Assembly (NCBI GenBank): GCA_019915135.1
Contig: JAHLMK010000003.1
Span: 1,798,001-1,862,000, forward strand
Length of the DNA stretch: 64,000 nucleotides
Direction: 5' to 3'
Origin: Strobilurus pachycystidiatus
Lineage: Eukaryota; Basidiomycota; Agaricomycetes; Agaricales; Physalacriaceae
In this document: positions 1 to 10,242 of the stretch, piece after piece
Layout of the letters: each line of letters begins with the position of its first letter
Numbering within the stretch: position 1 is the stretch's first letter
Program-made: the position numbers and the translations under genes
The notes under the pieces: model-generated
Database searches by the model: none
Told to the model about the DNA's origin: nothing
Seen by the model: the letters and a program-made list of their open reading frames with translations, nothing else

Positions 1-985
1 GCATTTTGAGGCGGTGGCGGACTTTCTCCTCGATGTTCGGAGTCTTCCGCCATCCCTCCCCCCCGCCCCAGAGCTGGATGATAACGACGGCCTGGCCCCT
101 CGCCACCATGATCTCCACCCTCCTACGCGAGTCGGTGCTCACGTTCGACCAGATCTGCTTGAAGTTCCTGAAGAGCTTGAAGTTGTTCTCCCCCGGGGCT
201 AGCTCAAAGCGCGCCGCGCGGGGTAGAGGAGGGGGGGGGCTCTCTGAGTGGCGACGGGCGGGGCGTGCACGCGGGGCATCGTCCGGGGAGAGGGACATCG
301 GAGAGGGGCGCGTGCGCCCTCCGCCTCTGTGCGGCGGTTCTCGGGATCTGCTGCGCTCTCTCGGGGTAGGCGAGCGTCCGCGGCTGCGGCTCGGTGCGTT
401 GTTAGGCGTCCCCATCTCCTGGTCGCTGTCCTCTTCCTCCCTGCTCCTGCGGCCCCCGTTCTGGGTCGGTTTGGGTTTTAACCAGGGAGAGGGGGGTGAG
501 CCTGTGCCGCGAGATGCGCCGGTGAGGTCTGGGAGCGGGGGAGGACTCTCGTCTGCGGGTGCTGCTTCCTGGGTGTCGGGGACAGGAATCGGGCGCTGTC
601 TGCGGACGAACGCCCCACTGCTCGTCTTGCCTTTTGTGGGGGATTCGGGGGGGCCTGCCCCGCGACCTTGCTCCCTCTGACGAGGCGTGGGTTCCCCGTC
701 TTCGTCTTCGTCAACGTCGTCTTCGTCGACGTCGTCCTCGACGGTTGTCTTGTGAGATGGGGGCGGCTTCTCCTCCTTCTCTTTTTGGGTGCTGGTGATG
801 TCGCCCTCGTCGGCATTGCCGTTGTCTTGGGTCCCGCCCTCGTTTTGGGTGTTCGGCGCGGGGCCAGGGTCGCGTTCGCCGTCGCTGTGCTCGTCGTCTG
901 GCGGGGCGTGTTCCGCTCCATCTGTCGGTTCCGCTCGCTCGTCGCCAGTCTCCTGGACTGAGTGGAGCTCGGCCGCGTCCGTCAT
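1..985 (-). CDS. N-terminal part of an uncharacterised GC-rich low-complexity protein (runs off window edge)
   Basis: One uninterrupted minus-strand frame starts at ATG 985 (MTDAAELHSV) and stays open to base 1, at least 328 codons with no stop. The first ~110 residues are acidic with a DDVDEDDVDEDEDGE run. Next comes a Pro/Ser/Arg-rich stretch with SR dipeptides. The last ~65 residues are more globular (ARFELAPGENNFKLFRNF, then VARGQAVVIIQLWGGGEGW). GC is clearly higher than in the neighbours, mainly from CG-rich codons. I do not recognise the family. A long disordered acidic/Pro-rich head before a compact domain could be a transposon Gag-like protein or a nuclear scaffold protein; this is inference. 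It is divergent from the peptidase gene, with about 150 bp between the two start codons. Confidence 0.55.
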   Translation of the reverse strand, partial: MTDAAELHSVQETGDERAEPTDGAEHAPPDDEHSDGERDPGPAPNTQNEGGTQDNGNADEGDITSTQKEKEEKPPPSHKTTVEDDVDEDDVDEDEDGEPTPRQREQGRGAGPPESPTKGKTSSGAFVRRQRPIPVPDTQEAAPADESPPPLPDLTGASRGTGSPPSPWLKPKPTQNGGRRSREEEDSDQEMGTPNNAPSRSRGRSPTPRERSRSREPPHRGGGRTRPSPMSLSPDDAPRARPARRHSESPPPPLPRAARFELAPGENNFKLFRNFKQIWSNVSTDSRRRVEIMVARGQAVVIIQLWGGGEGWRKTPNIEEKVRHRLKM

Positions 986-1137
986 GTCGGAGTAGGCGCC
1001 CTCATGCCTGGGGCGGGACGAGATGGCGTGGCGCCTAGTTGGCGTCCAGAGGGTGTTGGGCTTGGGGTAGACCCTGTCATCAGGTTCTGCGTCTCTTTTA
1101 TCCAGCACTACTGCTGGTACCACTACTACAGCTACAG

Positions 1138-4060
1138 ATGCGTCGGTCTCTGCTGCTCGTCGTCGGGGCTGCTGCTTTGGCCTACGCTGCCAACGCAAAC
1201 GCGCCGGCGGACCACTGTGCCGCCATCGCTGGGCAGAGATGGGTGTCGCCTGCTCAAGCGCGGGCTTGTATGGCCATGGCGCCTCTTACCCCAGAAATCA
1301 GGTCAAATGTGCGCCTCGCCATCGCTTGACGAACGGAGACACTCATGTACCTGCCAGACCATCGAGGTCTTCAACAAGACCCTTGCCTTCCACACATCGG
1401 TCAACTACCAGATTCAAGCACCACCTCCGTTTGAGAACGACGTCCATGAGGACTTGCATGCCGATCTCGCGTTGTTCAGCAACAAGAAATACTCCTCCGA
1501 GTTTGACTTCCACCTCGACATATTCAGGGCCTTCAAACGGGCGAACGACGGGCACTGTGCTGCGCTGAATTACTGCTACGATTGTGAGCCTTCCACTTAC
1601 GTGTTTGAACGCCGGGCTTGACGTACCCAGCCTTCTTCGTTACCTACCTTCCTTTACCGCTCGTACTCTTATCCGCTGCGGATGGATCTCAAGATGTACA
1701 CATTGCCCCAGAGGCATACACGGTCGCGAAAGCGGAATTCGGAGATAGCATACAGTTCTGGGAGGACGCGTTACCCGGGCATTTGAAGGGAAAGCTCAGC
1801 TCGGTATGTGTCTTTTTGTTGCAATTGGCCTGTTCTTCATATCTTCGATAGCTCTCGGGTGCTCGGGTTCTACTCATCAATGGCCAAAACCCACTTGTGG
1901 CAGTCAACGCCAATGCCTTGACAACGGGAAGCTACCAGTCGCATGCTACGCGACAGAACTCGTATGTGGAACAAAAGGCATGCTATTCCGTATCAAGAGT
2001 GACATATCGTTCAGTTTCTTTTCGTCCTATCATCGTGGTAGGGACGGTTGGGAGTACATCATGGGTAACTTTGCCCAACACGTTCATCCAATGGCCGACT
2101 CCGTCGAGCTTGCTGTCCAACGTGCTAACAGTAGCGGCAAGATTGATATCTTCTCCGTACGTAGCCGATAGTAAAGGTTTGAAGACAATTGCCTGACGCG
2201 TCTTCTAGTTACCCTATCGCTCAAGGTTCGGTTCCGCATCGAAGAACTTTACCGACTTCTCTTCGTACCGAGCAAACAACTGCATAGCTGGAAAGCGCAC
2301 GAACGGGATCAACGTCTATGATAAGGTTGCTGCCATGGAGGTTGAGACTGTAGAAAGCCCAGTCGCATTTTTCCAGCAGCAGCCACCGGTTGACCCAGTG
2401 GACGCGCGGAGACACGCGCTGAATGTCATTCTGGACGCGATCTCTACGTCTAACATAGGACTCCCGGAAGAGCTGCAGCCGGCGATGACCCCACTGAATG
2501 ACAGCTACAGCGTGGCGCAGTTCTATCTCTTGAACGATAATACGACGGGTGTACTGGCACTGGGCAGTTTCTCCGCCGGCAGCTTCTCTACGTTTCAGAC
2601 GAGTCTTCTTGCCGGTCTGAAGAGTCTCAAAAAGCACGGTGCGAAACGCCTGATTGTGGATGTTGTGAGTGACTCGCACCAAAGCCGTCTTCGGGAAGAC
2701 TGAACTTTTTCTAGACAAACAATGGAGGGGGTAAGTTTGCATCTCAAAGTCCAAGCCTCAATACCTAAATCGACTTCCATCTGCCCAGGATACATATGTA
2801 TAGCGCATGTTAGTCTTTGTTTCATCTCCTCCTGTGCACCTCTCAGAGATATCCCAGTGGCTCCATCGCATTGTCAGTATCCGTCTGCGAAGGAAAGGAC
2901 GATCCCAACCTGACGCGCACAATAGATAATTGGACGCAGCGAGACCACCGAACCCCAAGCCGGACTAGACAGCACGATACGCGCGGGACCTCTCGCTCAG
3001 CTGATTGTCAAACAGATACAGAACGGTTCGGACCCCGAAGAGCTCTTGTCTTACAACCCCACGCAATGGACCAACGCGTCGCATACGCCGTTCCCGGAAG
3101 GTGCCAATCTCTTGCATCCGCTCGTGAAGATGAAGATCAACGGACACGATGATGCGTTTAGTCCTAGGTCAGTGGATAGTTTTCCCTTGAGCATAGAGGA
3201 TTTTTGACGTGTGTGAATAGGCTGGGTCAAGAGTGCCAGCCTTTCTCGGAAGACCCTCCGGTGGAGGCTTTGTTCGAGCCCAAGAGTGTCGTTATTGTCT
3301 CTAACGGACGGTTAGCCCTTCTTTATCATCGACTTCATTTTCGTCCTCAACAAATCTTGGTGTAGATGTGCTAGCTCTTGCTCACTCTTCAGTGTAAGCG
3401 TCACTCTATGGATGCCACGTCTTGTGCTCACTGCTTGACAAGATCACGATGTCGAAGCTGGAGGGTGTTAGGACGATTGTTGTTGGCGGTTTGAAGGACA
3501 GTCAACAGGAATACTGCGGCACTGTAGGAGGACAGTCAACCGACTTTTCTACTATCGACACAGAAATCAAGGTAATCATCACTTTGGAAGCAGCGCCTGA
3601 CACTTCTCTCATTGACAATCGAATGTTGATAGAGCACCCACCTCAAGAACCACACGCTCGCGCCTCCTGATTTGTACGTATCCGGAGTCCATCGTGGAAG
3701 AGACAACGCTAATCCCGCACGAAGCATCACGAACAGCGTCCAGGGCATTACTTGGCGATTGGGCTTTGGCCTCACCGAGCCGAAGACACCCGAAGGTTCG
3801 TGCTCAACGCTCGCCATTCACCAAGCGCGCTCAGATTACTTATGTATGCAGAATGGCAAGAGCACAAGGCGGACATATCGTTCCCACTGACTGTCGATAC
3901 GTGAGCCATCGACATCCATATTTTTCTAGTGACTAACGGTCAGTCAAGTGTCAACAAGCCCGTTGCTATCTGGGAAGCCATTGTGAAGAGTGTGTTTCTG
4001 GGTGAGGATGGGGAACGGTATGGGAAGCAGCACTTCCTCGTGCAGGACGCTGAACTCTGA
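1138..4060 (+). CDS. secreted CPAF-like S41 family peptidase
   Basis: This is a secreted serine endopeptidase-like protein of the tail-specific protease (S41, CPAF-like) group seen in fungi. The start at 1138 gives a signal peptide (MRRSLLLVVGAAALAYA). Family blocks then follow in order: CAAIAGQRWVSPAQARAC; SSEFDFHLDIFRAFKRANDG ending in NYCYD; FFVTYLPLPLVLL; TNNGGGYICIAHWLHRI; AGLDSTIRAGPLAQLIV; LLSYNPTQWTNASH; SNGRCASSCSLFS with the presumed nucleophile Ser; and a C-terminal VNKPVAIWEA segment ending at TGA 4060. At least ten short introns are needed, for example 1309-1357 and about 1575-1631. All joins keep the frame, so the gene looks intact. It may help degrade extracellular protein; its substrate cannot be read from sequence. 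Family assignment is firm, individual exon borders less so. Confidence 0.85.
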
Positions 4061-4723
4061 CCGTCGTGTATTGCGATCTGACGTGGCTCAAATGGTACCC
4101 ATTGGCATTGACCAGAGTCCATGTCGTGGAGAATCAATTCGTCGCACATTACAGACTTTCGTAGGTAGGAGATGAGATGCCTTAAGCCGGAACCAGAGAC
4201 ATACGACAGGTACAGTGAGAGTTTGAAGGAAAAGATGGAAGTACATGATACATCGTCATTTAGCTCACTGCAGACATTCAGCACATAATGATAACATGCA
4301 GTTCCTTCCCTCCTTCCAACATTGGCACATATCTGCAGCTACTAAATGAACCAACACTTGAAAGCCATAAAAGATTCTTACCAATTGCCCTATGCAAGCG
4401 GTTCAAGATTACCAGGTCGCCTTTTGCTCGTTCGCTGCTGTGTCGTGGAAGCGCACCCACGTCGATGCTATGAACTGGGTTGGTTGCCGAGTAGCGGACT
4501 AGCGGACTGGGGCGATGTTGTCGAACGGCGGTGACTACCTTAATGATGTCAGACCTGGTGGTGAGAGGATGAGGCAGCGTTTGTAGCACTGACAGGCTTA
4601 CAACGAAAGTCAAGTAATGGACGTAACATCATGGCGCATGCATTCTTGTGTAATCCATTGCCTCTTCAACCCTTCAATTTTTTTTCGTCTGGCTCTGGTT
4701 GAACTACCAGATCAGGAGGCAAT
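4061..4723. other. intergenic, no gene seen
   Basis: This stretch holds the 3' flank of the S41 peptidase gene. The short frames on either strand have no domain, no plausible splice structure and no codon pattern like the neighbouring genes. I see nothing else in it. Confidence 0.5.
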
Positions 4724-5920
4724 TCATAGCCATGCTCTATGAAGACACATCACATCATGGAGCCTTGAAAGGGAGAAGCTGACACCCTCATATATCTTCA
4801 TGGCAGACGCAAACGCATCAACACTGGCGTTCATGCCTTGCCCTGAAATCGTCTCAGAGCCGACCCCACCTCCACCCTCTGCCTTGTCATTCCCATCCCT
4901 CCCCCTGCCAGAACCACCCTGTTTCTCCAGTCGCTTCCGGTTCCGTGACGCTTCTTCCTTCTTCTTCTTCTTCTTCTTCTCCTCCTCCTCATCGTGTGAA
5001 CCATATTTCGATGTGCCAGCCCAGATATAGAGACGGGATGGATCCGTTGGAATACACACATGGCCAACCGCAGGAACAAAAGATACGGGTCCGTACGCTT
5101 AGGCATGTGGGCCGGTCGGCAGTGATACCTCCAGCTATGTTCGTCCGGCTCCAAGCCAATGAAGAGAGCGATGAACCTGTTCTGAAAAGGTACATACACA
5201 AAGGAATGACGATCCACATCTCCACGTAAGTCAGCCCTATGCGAGAGAGAATTTCGAATACCGTGGATGTGCTGGTCCTTGGTAAGGAAAGGGGGCACGG
5301 TGGAGGGATATTGCAGTTGTGTCCAGCGTCAAACTAGAACAGCATCACTGCCATCAGTCATGAACTCGGCACTAAGCTCACAGAGAGACATACCCAGTGT
5401 GCCCAGGCAGGAGGAACGATGTCAATGTGTGTCTCTTGAAGCTGGATGGTATAACGAGAAAGAATGCACCGTTGTTGATTCATCTCCTTTGCCTTCCCGC
5501 TCACGGAGGTGTTACCAGAGCCTATGCAAAGAAACTCAATCGGTATATCGGCGCCGTCCGATGTCCGCACTGTGTGGGGGGGACTTGAAGAGATAGGGCC
5601 CGAAGAACCAATTGCGCCGGTACCTCTTGGCGACTGGGCACTCTCCAGTCTCCCAAGGTACTACAGACCGAATAGTCTTGATTGATATCGCCCTGGCGTG
5701 CATAAAAATACTTCCCCTCCTTGAGTAGCGTTGTTGTATCGGACGGCACGGGCAGATGTCCCTCTCGATCCAGCCAAAGAGTACCGAGGCCGCTGTAGTC
5801 CTCAGTGGCGATGGCGCATATGTCGAAGACTGTGGTGAGGGCATGCACGGGATGGACGTTCGCGTACCAGGCGCGACGGGGCAGAGGCGTCGGACAGGAA
5901 GGTACAAGAAGACGAGACGA
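4724..5920 (-). pseudogene. probably decayed uncharacterised gene
   Basis: Several minus-strand stretches read like coding exons. They are RRAWYANVHPVHALTTVFD followed by ICAIATEDYSGLGTLWLDRE (about 5890-5700), a Ser/Thr-rich piece (about 5570-5360), FIALFIGLEPDEHSWRYHCR (about 5190-5100), then PVSFVPAVGHVCIPTDPSRL with YIWAGTSKYG and an acidic-lysine tail (about 5090-4724, stop at 4724). The last two pieces join only if the frame changes near 5085. No plausible intron sits there, so a frameshift or a sequence error is likely. The 5' end meets the orphan SDR promoter fragment at about 5957 and no convincing start codon was found. The (GAA/GAG)n run at 4965-4990 encodes the E/K-rich tail. Family not recognised. 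It could still be a live gene with unusual splicing. Confidence 0.35.
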
Positions 5921-5956
5921 CGGATAGGATGGATTATGCTGATGCGTGAAATATCC

Positions 5957-6868
5957 TAGCAGTACCTTGACTCATGTTGGGTGGGTTCGACGAAGCTACG
6001 ACGGCAGAGCGCACAATCTATACAGTCTCCAGTCAAATTTTACCCAGGCATGAGGCAGCCCCGAAAGATCCATCTTCGAGGACAGTCGCAGGCCAAGATT
6101 GGAGGGAATAGATCGCCTGTGAATGTACCGCTTACCTGAGAGCCTGTTCGGCAACCGGGTTTTGAGGAGGGTTTTGGCGAAAACCGGGTTTTGAGACTCG
6201 AAAACCGGGTTTTCCTAAACAGTAGATGTCACGCCGTGATCCAACCATACGTTGGCGTCAATATTATATCTTGCCCTCATGCCGCGAAAGAAGTTCCACA
6301 GCACTTGACGCTGACGCGGTCGCAGTGCAGAGCGCCAGAGGGCTCGGAAGAGATATATCTGGCAGGAGAGTGTCGTTCGTCTTCTTCTTTGGTGGCAGAA
6401 TGATGAGAGTCACACAGTGTCACAGAGCAGGCAATTTCCGAAAACCCGGTTTTCGAGTCTCAAAACCGGTTTTCGCCAAAACCCTCCTCAAAACCCGGTT
6501 GCCGAACAGGCTCTCAGTGACTGTCCCGATGATTTCGTCTCGAGCAAATGTCCAACAAGTAGACGCTACCGTAGCAGCTGTAAGGCGTACTGCTTGGAAG
6601 TAAGCATGGCGCGTCCACATCCCCGAGCTCTTGGGCAACATTCCTTACGATGATAGATCTTGGAGCCACACACAAGCCTTCGCGAAGATAGCCATGTCTG
6701 AGAGTTTGGGCATCGAGCAACTGACATGTCATGAGACGTAGGGCACTGGTGCGCCTACTCGCCGATGAATGCACGGACTGTGATTGACGGTGGAAGGGAT
6801 GTGAGAGTCGGGTATGTGGGGTTCGAAGCTGGAGCTAAGGTTCACACCAGCAAGGACATGTAGTAGAG
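5957..6868 (-). repeat. orphan third copy of the SDR-gene promoter and start codon (copy A)
   Basis: Read on the minus strand, 6868-6518 plus 6135-5957 aligns with the sequences upstream of the two intact SDR-like genes (19283-19806 and 22055-22546). Shared blocks include the palindrome CTTCGCGAAG (6678-6687), GACATGTCATGAGAC (6722-6736), a block matching ACAGGCGGTCTATATCCTCC of the intact copies, the TATA-like box and the start region. The copy has an ATG (5975-5973) followed by 5 codons like those of the paralogs (MSQGTA), then diverges and stops. It is therefore a 5' gene fragment without a gene body. A MITE (6136-6517) splits it. Confidence 0.75.
6136..6517. mobile_element. 382 bp non-autonomous MITE with ~79 bp terminal inverted repeats
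   Basis: The ends, 6136-6214 and 6440-6517, are inverse complements over 79/78 bases with only one single-base gap. The termini begin CTGAGAGCCTGTTCGGCAAC. Each arm carries three copies of a near-palindromic AACCGGGTTTT unit. The 225 bp core has no coding capacity. The two intact paralogous promoters read straight through the corresponding point and so serve as empty sites. No clear target-site duplication is visible, so the superfamily is open; the GAGCCTGTT-type terminus recalls TIRs of hAT- or Harbinger-like MITEs, which is only a hint. Confidence 0.85.
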
Positions 6869-6966
6869 TTGTGTAGCGGACTGATCAAATGGTCAATGCA
6901 CGAGTTGAAATCCTTCGAAGAACGACCCACATCGCGTAGCAAGATGTCCTACGTGGCCAGTGAGGC

Positions 6967-6973
6967 CAGGCCA
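6967..6973. repeat. left copy of 7 bp target-site duplication (CAGGCCA)
   Basis: CAGGCCA lies directly before the first base of the left inverted repeat. The same heptamer in the same orientation follows the last base of the right inverted repeat at 15959-15965. Confidence 0.7.
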
Positions 6974-7247
6974 TACGGTTGGCGGGAAGTCCAAGGATGG
7001 ATTCTCACTTGGACTCGACCCCCGGTCCGCCGATCGCGTGGTCACCCGTTCGATTCATGATCATGACCGTCAGTATATACCACACATCTTCCGAGGGAGT
7101 GTGTTCTAAGTGACGTGGACCCGGATTGAGGTATATATATGTATCTTGTATTTTATTACACTCTGACTTTATATCCAACATATGCCATTGCCTGAGAACA
7201 GGACGACCGCTACTGCACTACAGTGCCTTCCCAATTCGGAAGTTGAC
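6974..7247 (+). repeat. left terminal inverted repeat (274 bp)
   Basis: It starts TACGGTTGGCGGGAAGTCC and matches the inverse complement of 15685-15958 over its whole length, with about nine substitutions and no gaps. It contains a TATA-like run (TATATATAT, about 7132-7140) some 45 bp before the first ATG of the inner gene, so the repeat may supply that gene's promoter. Confidence 0.9.
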
Positions 7248-10221
7248 CGATTGTTCGCTGATCGGGTCCGCGATGGGATGGGATCTTGCTTGCCTCATAA
7301 CCATCACTCTCTTGCCTGCTCTCAGGCAACGATGCCTGAAGTCAAGGAGGGAATAGTCTCAGCTGCTGTGGCTGATCACTTTGTCCAGGACATGGTCAAT
7401 CTTGACAAAGATCTCACTGTAACTGATATCTATATAGATCCTACTGCCAAAGAACAAGCAGCTGCTCTGGAGGAGGCGACGATGCAGCGCCAGTGCGCAG
7501 CAACCACATCTACAGCTGCCTCAACCTCAACCTCCTCCTCCGCTCCTCTTGACTCCTCCTCTCCTCTTGACATCTCCTCTCCTCTTGACATCTCCGCTCC
7601 TCTCAACGCGTCAGACAGCTTCGCCCTGTCATCACCTTCAACTGACGTCGGCACTAACGCATTAGCAACCGCGTCTTCAGCTGACGTCGGCGCCAGCGCA
7701 CCCGGCGCCAGCGCGGCCAACGCACCCGGCGCACCCGGCGCCAGCGCGTTAGACGCGTCGTTGTTGTCATCTTATCCTGCTGCTCTCGGTCTTCCTTATG
7801 CTATTCAACCTGGCTGTCTAGTTGAGCGTGGTCCTTTGAATAGTCAACAACCCGTCTACCCGCCTCAACTGGGATCTACGTCGATTGTAGCCGCCGAACT
7901 CTGCCTGAAGAAGGTTCATCCAAATCCACGCAACGTTATCCTGGAATTTCTTCAGAAATCAAATGGCCAACCGCTATGGCTTCAGGTATGTTAACCCTTG
8001 TATCTCGGCGCGCTACTACTCATGAGTCTCATGCTCATGCTAGATTCAGCTTCTGACACACACCGTCGTGCAGATATACTCCAGAGAGGACTGGGATGAG
8101 GCAATCAGCCTTATCACCGCTGAACAGCGCGGATTTCGCGTTGGGCTTGCCTTGACGTTCAAGGCTCCCTGGGTTATGGTGTTCTGTACATATGATAATG
8201 TGTTCACGGTATGTCCATCACCCACTGTTAAGACAGGCAGGAGCTTACCCTTTCCAATCGTAGCCTATCTACAAGCGTCTGCGGAAGCAACTGCCTGCTC
8301 AACACATTGACGTCGTCACCAACTTTACGCGCTTCGTCGAGTCGGTAGTCTGGTGGGCCCATTGCAACTTGTTCTCTCAGAAGCGAGCGGAAACATGTAT
8401 CAGCAACCCTCCGAAAGACTCTGTATTTCCCAAGAAGAGAATGGCAGCAAGAACCCGACTTGCGATTCACGCTATCCGCAGCAGTTCAGATATCTGGCCA
8501 GGCGTTGGTGTCTATACGGCCACCGAGCTCATGTTCATGGCAGGCAAGTCAACACATTCACGTGTTCTCTGTTCCGTTCGTTCTGATGATACCTGACTCA
8601 GGCTTGTCGCCTCATCTGACTGAGGGCGAAGTGTTCGATAATCCGTCACGATTTGCAAGGCTCATCGAAGCGTACTATACTTATGTCAAAGATGCTCAGA
8701 CGGAGAGTTGGTACGAGTCCAGTTGACGCTGTTTCTTTGCTCCTTTTTGTAGCTGATACACATCTCACAGGAACTTTATCTCTAGACACCTACACGGGTC
8801 GTACTTCCTCTCACTGAAAAACACCGAACGAGTACAATATGCCGATCAACTCTATGTATATGGTAAAGACCGTGTTTATATGCCTCAGCGCATGAAGGAG
8901 ACGTACGAGGAGGGGCAGGTGAGTGTCTGTCATGCCATGGACACGATGTATACCTGATAAGCATACCAGAGGCGTATCCTGTCATTCGAGGAAAATACCG
9001 CCTGGGTGCGCAAGGCCCAGAACGGATTGCTTGATACTTTTGAACCGAGCTTCATCCGGGCGGGACTCGAGAAGAAAACTCACAACTTAGGCGGCCTCAT
9101 CTTTGGCGCAGAACGCTGGAAGTCACTTGGTGGTAACGTCTGGGAGAAGGATAATCCATTGCTCAGTTATTTCAAGCGTCGCCGTGCTGGCAGTATCACA
9201 AATTTCTTCCAGGTCGCAAAGTCTAGTATTGGTAGCGACGAAACTTTCGTGACAACCTCTGACTTCTCTCCCCTCTTCCTGGAGGGCAGGGCGCTCAGGA
9301 AGACCTGGGTAACGACGCGTTACTTTACGACCAAGTTCAAGGAAATGTGGGGAATCCATCCTCCTTTTCCTTACTGGTCCACACCCGCGCATATTCCCCA
9401 ATCAGTCCCGTATGTATTATCCTATGCCAGTGCTATCATTGCTAAATTACACACACAGATACTCTCGTACAAGCGTTGCGGAGGGGTCACAGGATGAGAA
9501 AAAAAGCCGGCTGTTCAAGACCATCGTGTCGGACACTGCGCTGTGGGCTGTAGGGCCAACGGATTACTGTGGCCTTGGTGTTGTTATCAATGGACGGTAT
9601 GTGATACGACCTTTCGATCTGCAGGATACTGACTACTTTCTCCTCTCCAGCGTGTTAGTCTGTCGAAACGATCCGAGACGCGAATACGACTCTTTTAAAC
9701 TGGAGCAGGCTATCAATCGGCGAACTTCGGCGGTGACGGGCGCAAACAAGAAGAATCCCAAAGCAAAAATCTTTGTCAAATCGACCGCCGGCAGCGTTCC
9801 CCTCCACCCCGACTTCAATGGTAGTGGCGATGTAGTAACCGAAGGCGACAACGGCAGAGAGGATACAGTCAAGATACCAATTGGAGACTCCGACGATGAG
9901 GATGAGAGAGACGCCAATGCCGGTAGCGACTCTTCAATGTCTGTGGGAACCGGCTCTGTCCTTCCCAGCGAGAACGACGAGTTTTTTGATGCCATAGCAG
10001 CCAGTACGCGCAGAAAGAAGCGGAAAAAGGTGGCTCAGGAAGTTCTGTCATCAGATGAGGAGGACGAGGCCAGCAAGCAAGGAGGAGCAACATCATCGGT
10101 GTCATCTAAGTCCGCAAAGTTGAAGCGGCGTCGGTATTCTGCTGACATGAAGCTTGCCTTAGGAATACCGTTGACTACTTATCGTAGCAGGGATGTTGAT
10201 GTGTATATTTCTAGTGATTGA
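7182..10221 (+). CDS. uncharacterised transposon-borne protein with acidic and basic C-terminal tail
   Basis: At least six exons join in frame to a protein of roughly 880-930 residues. The first ATG, 7182, lies inside the left TIR; ATG 7332 (MPEVKEGIVSAAVADH) is an equally good start. Order: a short N-terminal segment; a Ser/Ala/Pro-rich linker with imperfect SPLDISSPLDIS and GASA repeats; a globular body (SREDWDEAISLITAEQRGFR, VVTNFTRFVESVVWWAH, WPGVGVYTATELMF, WVRKAQNGLLDTFEPSFIRA, FKEMWGIHPPFPYWSTP, ALWAVGPTDYCGLGVVINGR); then a ~170-residue acidic tail (GDSDDEDERD) with a KR-rich nuclear-localisation-like RRKKRKK and a final basic KLKRRR. No helicase, nuclease or zinc motif is recognised. 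Its place in the element suggests a mobility partner or cargo. It stops 21 bp from the convergent integrase gene. Confidence 0.6.
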
Positions 10222-10242
10222 CGAGTTATTGTATTACATGCT

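Noticed and set aside
6..680. Plus-strand 224-codon GC-rich frame
   Set aside because: Antisense shadow of the same GC-rich gene; no motif.
478..921. Minus-strand 147-codon frame
   Set aside because: Overlaps, in another frame, the longer continuous minus-strand frame 985-1; it is a shadow of a low-complexity sequence.
4278..4613. Minus-strand 111-codon frame
   Set aside because: No domain, no splice context, no start context.
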